A stretch of DNA of 11,052 nt, taken from the NCBI GenBank assembly GCA_014904985.1, contig MU129477.1, positions 1-11,052 on the forward strand, given 5' to 3'. A program made the position numbers and the translations under genes. Shown here in pieces: positions 1 through 7,091 of this stretch; the first letter of the stretch is position 1; every line of letters starts with the position of its first letter. This DNA comes from Hydnum rufescens UP504 (lineage: Eukaryota > Basidiomycota > Agaricomycetes > Cantharellales > Hydnaceae). Below the pieces are notes generated by a model that worked only from the letters and a program-made list of their open reading frames with translations, did no database searches and was not told the DNA's origin.

Positions 1-19
1 AAGACGGCGGAAGGCTCTG

Positions 20-172
20 GAAGGTTGGAGGCTGTGTGCAGGAAATAGTATTTATAGCCCTTCGCAGTTGGGGGATCACCAGTTTTGATCTCTCAGGATT
101 CCCACTGCGATAGGTGCGAGACTTGTGTGTCCCTTGTTGTGTGGTGTATACTCAGGATTCCCACTGCGATAG
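20..172 (-). promoter_or_regulatory. Putative leftward promoter with TATA box and repeated upstream motifs
   Basis: Read on the minus strand, bases 49-56 spell TATAAATA, preceded by GGGC, a good fungal core promoter. Transcription would begin near base 20 and leave the window on the left. Upstream of the TATA lie two identical 22-bp motifs (151-172 and 92-113) and an opposite-strand relative at about 61-76 (TTCGCAGTTGGGGGATC). All three share the core TCGCAGT followed by a G-rich run. This stretch keeps 7 CpG in 180 bp, far more than the interior of the window, so it may be active gene space outside the decayed block. The downstream gene is not in the window, so the promoter call is inferred from position and motif only. 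Confidence 0.45.
92..172. repeat. Two exact 22-bp direct repeats, 59 bp apart
   Basis: The string CTCAGGATTCCCACTGCGAT followed by AG occurs at 92-113 and again at 151-172 without a mismatch, although the bases between are unrelated. On the minus strand both lie upstream of the TATA box at 49-56. They could be a duplicated transcription-factor site or a short tandem duplication of about 59 bp whose flanks have diverged. Perfect conservation of only the 22-bp core favours a functional site, but this is an inference. Confidence 0.75.
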
Positions 173-179
173 CGTGTGG

Positions 180-3100
180 TTAATTAATCTCTTTCCTCTT
201 TCTGTTTGTGGCTTCGACGGCAGTGTCGCCCTGACATAGAGGTGCCACCTCCTCATCATCTGGAATAGGGCCAACATCCAAAGCTGGCCAAGTCCCTATT
301 GGCACAGGTATATGTGGAGTCATGGGTGCTTTTGTTTCAGGAGCCATGGCTGGAGCAGGTGGGGTGGATTCAGAAGCCATGACTGGAGAGACAAGTAAAG
401 TAGATCCAGAAGCCACAACTGGAGAGGCCACAACTGGAGAGATAGGGGCAGTGCGTGCGACTGATGGTGAAGGAGATCGACTAACCCACTGTTGACCATA
501 TGATGCTGAGGATGAATGAGCATGGACCTCCCATTGATGGCTTTGCCAATACACATCTGCATCTTGCAAAGACATTCTTGGGGGGAACAACCCTGTGGCT
601 CCCAAGGATCAGACTGCCAATATGCTCCTGAATCATCACAGAAAGACTGCGAGTAGTCATGCCTCCATTGCTCTCATGAGTCTTCATATGGAGTCCACAA
701 TGACCCAGCATAAGAATGATGCTGAGAGGGCCTGGCTTGGTGATCTCTGCCATAGGCACATGATACATTCATTTTGGTTATCATCTCAAAGCCAAGACGA
801 TCTATTGTAGGAACCTGAGGGACCCCTATGGCTTTGAGGGTAACTCTTGAATGATGGCTAGGAGCCCTGAAAGGATCTTCATGGTATTGGATCCCTCTGG
901 CTCTATCAGCACAAGGTGCTCTTGGTGGTAAAGCAGGAGTTATACACCCTGGAGTGACCTCGAGAGCTCTGCAAATGATGTTGTGGAGATTTTGAGTGAG
1001 CATTCTGGGGTGTTCTGCTTGGACTCTGTGAATGGCTGCAAGAACATTGTGGATCAGGTAGATGAGAAGAGCGAGCATGCTCAAGCTGGACAGCAGCCAA
1101 AGTGAGAGGAGAAACACAGGGAGGAGTGATGGGGGGATTGTGAGGAGAAGGGTGAGGAGAACTGCGAGGAGAATTGTGAGAGCAGTGGGGGAATCATGAG
1201 GAGAACTGCAAGGAGAATTGTGAGAGTGGCGGGGGGAATCACAAGGAGAATTGTGAGGAGAATTGCGAGGAGAGAGATTGGGGGCATTAGCATCAGGGGC
1301 ATTAGGAAGCAGAGGATGAGAGATATCAGAGACCAAAGAGACATGAGGAGACATAGGATGAGAGATGTTCATCCTCTCCATTGCTGCCTTAACCACAGCC
1401 TCTGCATTGAGTTTCTCCTGTTCAACTGCAACTCGATGGGCCTCATCCCTTTGCTCACATTCTTCACCAAGCTTCTGAACCTTCACGAGCCTCTTGTTGT
1501 AGCACTTTTTGCATTGAATATCTCTTTGGGCCTCAGTCATAGGCCATTTGTTGGGATCTCTCCAATGTGTAAGAAGAGTGACCTCAAAAGGAGTCTGCTT
1601 GGCCTTCTTCTTGCCATGGGTGCTGCGTATTGCATCAATGATTCAGTTACAAGCATCACAGTCTCCACAATGTGCAGCAGCAATGAGATCGAGTGCTTTC
1701 TGGTCATCGACATCCTTGGAATTTCCCTGCGACCCATCATCTTCTGACTTGTCCCAATCATCATCATCATTATCAGCACCATCATACATTGAATGATAGG
1801 GATTGTTCTCAACACTTGTGGATGCCTGCATGGGAGCAGATGAGTCTTCTGAGGGTTCATTGGCAATATCTGCATTATAATGAGCTGGGTGAACCAATGT
1901 CTCAACAGGTCCAAGACCAGGCACATATTCAACATGGTAGACAGTGGGCACAAAGCCTCGAGCGGAAGGGAATGGCCCATATCCAAGTGCTTCTTGCAGA
2001 AAAATGATATGTTCCTTCTCATGAGAGAAGGATATCAGCTGCTCAAGTGCGGATGCTAGTGATTGGCCATCTTTTTGGCATGGATACCCTTGAGGAGGGC
2101 AGATATACTGTACCATGGATTTGGATGCCCAACATGCTCAAACAGAGCCTCAACATGAACAATGTGGGTTTTGGCAGCCATACCTCCTACATTCAAGTGG
2201 GCACCTGCAGTATGTTGCCCCAGATGATGACCATCTGAAATACCCTGGCGATCTTCTGAGGGATACTCCCTGACACCAAAGACAGGAACTCCTCTACACA
2301 TCAACTCATGCAACCAGTTTGATTCATCAGGAGAGAGAGGGAAGTGGAATACCACACCAACTCTGGTTGTCAACACCAAAGGAGGGCACTTTGAGATTGT
2401 TGTTTCCACAAATATGATCAATGTAGGCATGAGTGACGAATTCCACATAACCCAAATGTTCATATGCAATCGAGAGGAGGGCAGACACTATGATTTCATT
2501 GTCATGCTTGTCCCAAACCTCATGTTCTCCAGACATGAACACAAACATGTCTAGCCAGGGCCAGGGGACAGTGGGAAGGGCTGGCAGAGTTCCTAAGACA
2601 TCCTCTCCAATACAATGCCAGGCTGAAGCCAGCTGGTATGCATGGTGTGCAAATCCCAGATACTCCTTGCAATGATACATTCAGAGGCACAGATGCCCCA
2701 AGACAATGTCACATAACGGTTCTGAGAATGGTGGGGGATCAGAGGAGGAATGTGGGATATACACTCGATACAGTGCACAGCTGTCATATGTAACAGGTCA
2801 CCTAATGAAATCAAATGTGCCTCCGTCCTTGGTGGGATCATAATTCCAAGAGAGAGGTCTCTCATTATAAATGTCTTCCCCATCTATGGACCAGTATCCA
2901 AAGAATTGGAAGTGTCATCAGCTATTGGTGAACACAAGAGTCCACTTCTTGTACATGAAGAAGTGTGCAACACTCTTGTTGGCTAAACAAGAAAACATTG
3001 GTTCATTCCTCATAAACTGCATGTAGAAATACCGACATACCACTTGTTTTGGATGACTGGTGATTCAAAGCCCTCTCAAGACTCTCATGAGTGTCAAAGT

Positions 3101-3344
3101 GAGGAATAGAGATCCCAGTGAGAGAGTAGTGGAGGGTCAATAACTGGGGAGAGGGTATGAGGTCACCAGCTTCATTTGCCCACATCATCGGAATGCTTGA
3201 ACCACCAGAAGGCAGACAGCTAGCCTCACTACTGAGAGTGGGGGTGGAAGTCAGGCCTTCCCCAGCACCAGCCAGTCCACCACTCTTGCTGCGGTTTGTG
3301 GCAAGAGGGGTGGACTTTGCATGGTGTGTGCTGGCAGTGCTCAT
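180..3344 (-). pseudogene. Large broken gene of unrecognised family (C-terminal end at 180)
   Basis: One protein-like path runs leftward from an ATG at 3342-3344 to a TAA at 180-182, changing frame near 3060, 2335 (a CT/GA microsatellite), 2095, within the 1154-1285 repeat, and at a C6 run near 573. Six in-frame stops interrupt it, all TGA: 2918-2920, 2915-2917, 2798-2800, 2681-2683, 1643-1645 and 674-676. In order, the product has a Ser/Thr-rich start; a compact core (about 3060-2080) rich in aromatic and His residues, with stretches such as QVVCRYFYMQFMRNE and FVFMSGEHEVWDKHDNE; an acidic stretch (DNDDDDWDKSEDD, about 1745-1780); a Cys-rich patch (CGDCDAC near 1660, CKKC near 1510); a charged helix; a Ser/Pro repeat; and a Pro/Ala tail ending in a basic RKRK, possibly a nuclear signal. 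I do not recognise the family. It could be a transposon passenger or two adjoining genes. Gene 2 lies 212 bp upstream on the same strand. Confidence 0.6.
1154..1285 (-). repeat. Three tandem copies of a 44-bp unit inside the unrecognised gene
   Basis: On the plus strand units start at 1154, 1198 and about 1242, each reading roughly GAGGAGAACTGCRAGGAGAA followed by TTGTGAGAG and a G-run. Internally the unit is built from GAGGAGAAYTG blocks. On the coding (minus) strand it gives Asn-Ser-Pro/Cys-rich sequence. Because 44 is not a multiple of three, each extra copy shifts the reading frame. The minus-strand product accordingly drifts from Ser/Pro-rich to Leu-rich sequence across the array. The array is therefore a likely cause of one of the frame breaks. 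Confidence 0.7.
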
Positions 3345-3556
3345 GTTGATGAGTGGGGTGAAGATGACTGGAAGACAAAGGTATAATCTGCATCTGGTCT
3401 GCTGGCAGATTATGTCACTGGAACTATATTATGCCTCATCCAGATTTGAAGAGTCTAGTATACAGTACTCTGGGCCAGAAGTATGCCAACAAAGTTATTA
3501 AGTTGCAAATGAGATCAAAAGAATTATATACATATTAAGCATTATCAGCACATAAA
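3345..3556. other. AT-rich spacer between the two minus-strand broken genes
   Basis: This 212-bp gap separates the TAG of the upstream minus-strand gene (3557-3559) from the ATG at 3344. It is AT-rich around 3490-3560. Read leftward it contains TATGTATATAATTC (about 3521-3534) and ATAATATAG (about 3428-3436), either of which could be a relic TATA element for the downstream gene. Nothing else is distinguishable, and the distance from the first TATA-like string to the ATG is about 180 bp. Confidence 0.3.
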
Positions 3557-3833
3557 CTACTTAAAATTCAGGTCTGGACAAAGTAACAGAGGCAATGGAT
3601 GCATGCAAATGAAATCAATAGGGTCCTTGGGGTTGATATCCATAGGCCCAGTTGGATCTGAAATTTCTGGAGGCTGGTCATTCGTCTGGGGTCATTTGGC
3701 AGAAGTAGATGTCAAGCCATCTCTGGGTAGTGCACATTTTAGGGAGGTGGAAGTATCAAGTGAGGAGTCAGATGTTACACTTGAGAAGGTGGGTGTCCCC
3801 TTCTTGGTAAATTTGGGATATATTTGGGCCAAT

Positions 3834-4013
3834 GATCCAGTAGTCCCTGATGATCCAGTAGTCCCCAATGATCCAGTGGTCCCCAATGATCCAGCAGTCT
3901 CCAACAATCCAACGGTGCCTGACAATCTAGCAGTACCTGAAGGCCTGGTAGTACCCAATGACCCAGCAGTGCCTGATGATATAGTAGTCCCTGATGATCC
4001 AGAAGGAATTAGA
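3834..4013 (-). repeat. Coding minisatellite: about ten 18-bp units
   Basis: Units begin at 3834 and recur every 18 bp (plus-strand consensus GATCCAGTAGTCCCYRAT) to about 4013. The first four are nearly identical and later ones diverge. The unit is six codons, so copy-number change does not disturb the frame. On the coding minus strand it encodes a Gly-Thr-Thr-Gly-Ser-Leu-like hexapeptide. This contrasts with the frame-breaking 44-bp repeat at 1154-1285. Confidence 0.85.
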
Positions 4014-4235
4014 GGACCCAAGGTGGAAGTGGCAGGTGATGTCCACATTAGCCATAGATCCTCGCAGGTAGAAGCTGGCTTCAAAACAGGGATAGGTTGT
4101 TCGAGGACCTTGGGAAAATGACCAAAAGCTTCAGTGAAGAATGTGCATTCTTCTGGTGCCTTCATGATTGCACCCAGAGACTTCAATGCATATGTTCCCC
4201 ATTTGGTCATTGGAAAAAATTTCCAGACTTTCTGA

Positions 4236-4251
4236 TCGTTTAATCATTTAA
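4236..4251 (-). repeat. 8-bp tandem duplication that frameshifts the gene
   Basis: On the minus strand TTAAATGA is followed directly by TTAAACGA. Deleting either copy joins the upstream frame (ending ...TDAQATQLLND) to the downstream frame (QKVWKFF...). The two copies differ only at CG versus TG, the same CpG-to-TpG change seen in the premature stops. Confidence 0.75.
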
Positions 4252-4657
4252 AAGCTGTGTGGCTTGAGCATCAGTAAGATGGAAAATGTGCATAGCATAA
4301 ATAATGTACCCCAGGAGTCCAATACAGCCTCATCCTTGGGAAAGACTTGACAGATGGCTAGGGGATTACCCTTGTTCACATTCATTATGCCAGCAGGGAT
4401 GGTAGGATATAATCCAACAATGCAGTTCAAAACATCCTCAAGTGAATTGTCTGTGACCTCAACAATGATAGCAGCAGTCTTCCAGGTTACAACCCTCAGC
4501 ATCGATTCAAAACAGAAAACTGGAAGAAATAGCTCACAGATTGGTGAGACCAAACCAAGGCCAGTTGGACATTGGCTAACATGAAGAACGTGACTAAATT
4601 AATGAATCCTCTGCAAGCAAGGTCATCTGGTTGTTGACCCAGTTGGATGGTCGCCAT

Positions 4658-5677
4658 TGCTCAGAGGTGTAAGGAATTCCTGAGAGCATGAAGCATCTGC
4701 TCATGTTGACAGGAGGTGGGGACATTGCAGAGTTGGTGGGTTAAGTCCAACAACAGAAAATTGAGGGGAGGATAAATCTCTATCTTTGCATTCGAAAATC
4801 CACAAAGTCAAGATGAAAAAGAGATACGGAGTGTGAGCTCATATCCAATCTTTGATCTTGGATTGGTGGACACCAATTCCAAGATTCTGAGAAAGCTTGT
4901 ATTTCGACTTTGGAGTCACTTTGCCAATCTGGGACTTGGAATTTGGATCTGATGCCATCCTCCAAAATATGGTAAATTTGTGCAGAGGATTTCTCCTCAA
5001 TAATGCACTGTAGTGACAAGGGGGTTGTTTAATCACCTCCCCTAGTTGCCTCCTAGGGCCACCTTTTAGGCCATTTACAATATCTATAAAAATGGACATT
5101 CACATTTTTGTAGTGTCATCATGCCAGAATGGCTGTGCCATTCGGTCCCACTTTTAAATACAGGACAGCAGATGGCCCACCCCAGCCAATTCAAAGGAAG
5201 AACCATTTTTGTACATAGTCCTTATTCCTGCACAAGTTTGTATGTTTACTTTCTAGTACAAGACCACCCTCAGTGCCTACCAGCAGCCAGATGTGGTATA
5301 TAAACAAGATTTTCCCTCCCAATTTTAAATATGTTGATAATGCCCCAGGTCCACCTATCAGTTTGGGAGGCTCTAAGTGAGCCCCAGGGGTGTGAAATGT
5401 TGATGATTGAATCTCCACCATCATAAATTTAATGTATTTAATGAATTTCTTAGTGCCCTGTCATTCAGCTGCCACCAAATATGTGCCATTCAAAGCAGCA
5501 GAAAGGCAGTGCCAGTCCAAAGAAAAACAACACCTTTGAGAGGATTTGGACCTCACCACCAGATGGTTACTGGAGAGGCCCCTGCAATTTAGACCTATGC
5601 TTTTGGGCTCTTATTACAATTAAATATGATGAAGAGTTTATTGTTCTATCCAGGGAGGTTACATGAATGAGAGTGGG
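4658..5677. other. About 1 kb without a defensible gene; one imperfect hairpin and a weak spliced ORF
   Basis: No long protein-like frame is present. A near-palindrome lies at about 4854-4887: GATCTTGGATTGGTG faces CACCAATTCCAAGATTC across two bases, with single-base bulges. On the minus strand a short ORF (5019-4780) could be joined to an ATG at about 5099 by removing a roughly 71-nt GT...CTACAG segment, giving some 83 codons. It resembles nothing I know and could be chance. The plus strand around 5290-5310 has GGTATATAAAC, a TATA-like string with no convincing gene after it. The rest is AT-rich and featureless to my eye. Confidence 0.35.
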
Positions 5678-6269
5678 CTAGACAGTGTCAAGGATATCCC
5701 ACAAATGATCCTTCAAGTCTTCCAGTTTGGACTCTGCTTTGTCCTTCCATCTCATGGCTACAGTTAGCTCCTGTTCTTTCTCCTGAAGATGCATTATTAA
5801 AGTGGCAATCTTATTACACATCTCTTCACAAGACATCGAGGAAGATGGCAGAGAGATAGAGGGAGAGAGAGAGAGGGGTGTCATTGGAGAGGTGGGTATA
5901 TGATAGGGCAATGCTGGTTGTGATGATGATGTTGATGGGTGTGGGATTGGATTGGAGTTGAAGGATGTTTCAGCAGTATCACCAGTATTCAGAGGTGCAA
6001 CAATTCCAGACCAAGCTAAAGATAAAAGAAAGTATTTAGAGAAGAGATATGAGCAAATCAAATAGAAATTTACCCCAGAATGCACACTTCTGGACAGTAC
6101 CAAAGCATGAGTAGAAGCCCTGGCCATGAGTGTGTGATGTTTTTGAGAACAAGTGTCAGGCTAATCTGATCTTTCAACAATCGAGAATCCAAAAAAAGAA
6201 GATGCTTTCTACGCACCTTCTATATCCGCATGAGTGCAATGGCAGAGAACTTTGCTGTTCACATGGCAT
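5678..6269 (-). pseudogene. Probable small intron-bearing gene relic with C-terminal coiled coil
   Basis: The clearest part is the last exon, reading leftward from 6015 to a TAG at 5678-5680. It has a Ser/Pro/Thr-rich linker followed by a charged helix of about 50 residues (LIMHLQEKEQELTV, KDKAESKLEDLKDHLWD) that looks like a coiled coil. A 58-nt intron fits at 6016-6073: GTAAAT donor, CTAAAT branch-like string, TTTAG acceptor. A second, 51 nt, fits at 6166-6216: GTGCGT donor, long T tract, CAG acceptor. Joining these gives a frame from an ATG at 6267-6269 with several Cys (CGYRR, FYSCFG, VQKCAFW), interrupted once by TGA at 6155-6157. Choice of frame in the middle exon is uncertain because another frame also reads open. 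The family is not recognised. A GA/CT microsatellite at about 5849-5878 encodes part of the Ser/Pro linker. Confidence 0.45.
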
Positions 6270-6344
6270 ATGTATGATTTGGGCCAAGGGGGAGGTTGGG
6301 ACATTGTCATGAGATATCAGGAATTGCTGATAGTCTTTTGTTCA

Positions 6345-6890
6345 GTTCTCTTGCTAAATGGACACCGCAGCTTGTCTCCAGTGTACGTTTTCTTGAGATC
6401 CTGGGCACTTTGAAGATCTTCCTCCACTCCTACCTGTCTCACCAAATGGACTCTGTAGCTTGTCTTCAGTGCACATTCTCAAGACTCATTATTCATCGTT
6501 CTCAAGACTTATCTTCTCTTGATCTGATGTTATTCTCTCAATCTGCCACCTTCTATCCTCTTAAGGACTTATGCCCCCGATCTCTTGTTAAATGGACATT
6601 GCAGGTCATCTCCAGTGCATGTTTTCTTGAGATGTTCTTGGTCTTTTCTTGAGGATCTCATCCCACTCCCACCAGTCTCACTGAACAGACTCTGCAGCTT
6701 GTCTCCAGTGCATGTTTTCTAGACTCAGCTTCTCTTAATTCGCCATCATCTTTCCTCTTGAGGACTTAGGTGCCATCAATCACTATCTCTTGTTAAATGC
6801 ACACTGCAGGTCACCTCTAGTGCACATTTCTTGAGGATCTACACCTACTAGTCTTGTTCATCCTCACTGTATGTTTCCTTGATCTGGGCT
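6345..6890. repeat. Degenerate higher-order tandem repeat upstream of the KDZ gene
   Basis: Two related 50-bp modules alternate. Module A (CTCTTGTTAAATGGACAYTG, then CAGGTCATCTCCAGTGCATG and TTTTCTTGAG) lies at about 6349, 6582 and 6787. Module B (CTCACYRAAYRGACTCTGYA, then GCTTGTCTYCAGTGCAYRTT) lies at about 6436 and 6675. Both share the core CTCCAGTGCATGTTTTCT. The composite A+B unit is roughly 205-233 bp in about 2.3 copies, with CCTCTTRAGGACTTA recurring before each later A module. A plus-strand open frame runs through part of the array, but the copies do not keep one frame, so I treat it as non-coding. It ends about 130 bp before the KDZ TATA box, a position where subterminal repeats or upstream regulatory repeats of the element would be expected. 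Confidence 0.7.
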
Positions 6891-7018
6891 GTCTACCTAA
6901 TGATATCAAGTGTGCTGGCCAGCCAAAAGAGGAGAAGGCAGTGGGGGGCAAAAAAGTCTCAAGTTGAGGCAGCAGGAAGGGAACACACTGATGAGCTGGC
7001 AGAGCCATCATCACGGGC

Positions 7019-7026
7019 TTATAAAA
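7019..7026 (+). promoter_or_regulatory. TATA box of the KDZ transposase gene
   Basis: TTATAAAA lies 66 bp before the chosen ATG at 7092, so initiation would fall near 7050. That makes the in-frame ATG at 7047 too early and favours 7092, which has A at -3 and G at +4. Confidence 0.6.
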
Positions 7027-7091
7027 CTTGACATACAAATCACTCTTTGCATACTGGCTCCTCTGTTGGGGAGACCAATTCTGCACTCAAC

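Larger units (their letters stand above)
3557..4657 (-). pseudogene. Second broken gene of unrecognised family, about 355 codons, with a hexapeptide repeat
   Basis: Translation starts at ATG 4655-4657 (MATIQLGQQPDDLACRGF...) and ends at TAG 3557-3559. The N-terminal 60 residues include a hydrophobic segment (FINLVTFFMLANVQLALVW) that could be a membrane or buried helix. It continues through VTDNSLEDVLNCIVGLYP and a segment containing QKVWKFFPMTKWGTYALKS, then a Gly/Ser/Thr hexapeptide array (see 3834-4013) and a Pro/Asp-rich tail. The path changes frame near 4500 (after SVLNR), near 4310, and at an 8-bp duplication at 4236-4251. It meets one in-frame stop, a TGA at 3692-3694. Removing one copy of the 8-bp duplication restores the frame exactly. 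I do not recognise the family. It is co-oriented with the broken gene at 180-3344. The opposite strand also has an open frame across the array, but its flanks look random, whereas the minus reading is protein-like on both sides. Confidence 0.6.

Noticed and set aside
1196..1747. Plus-strand Arg/Ile-rich ORF of 183 codons
   Set aside because: Its Arg-rich start is the 44-bp repeat read backwards, and the rest is the shadow of the minus-strand charged helix and Cys patch.
180..3344. TET/JBP dioxygenase, which is known to accompany KDZ elements in basidiomycetes
   Set aside because: I looked for an HxD...H iron-binding pattern with the expected spacing in the reconstructed path and did not find one, so I leave the family unassigned.
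3834..4013. CRISPR array
   Set aside because: The 18-bp units are contiguous with no unique spacers, and the context is eukaryotic coding sequence.
3603..4121. Plus-strand ORF of 172 codons with Asp-Pro-Val-Val-Pro repeats
   Set aside because: It is the antisense of the 18-bp coding repeat. The minus-strand frame continues into protein-like sequence on both sides, whereas the plus frame does not.
5407..5666. Short plus-strand ORFs of about 60 codons
   Set aside because: Two overlap in different frames, neither has protein-like composition, and no promoter, intron or family motif supports them.
6296..6652. Plus-strand ORF with repeated KWT..SS..FLE motifs
   Set aside because: It covers only part of the A/B repeat array, the copies do not hold a common frame, and no family is recognisable.
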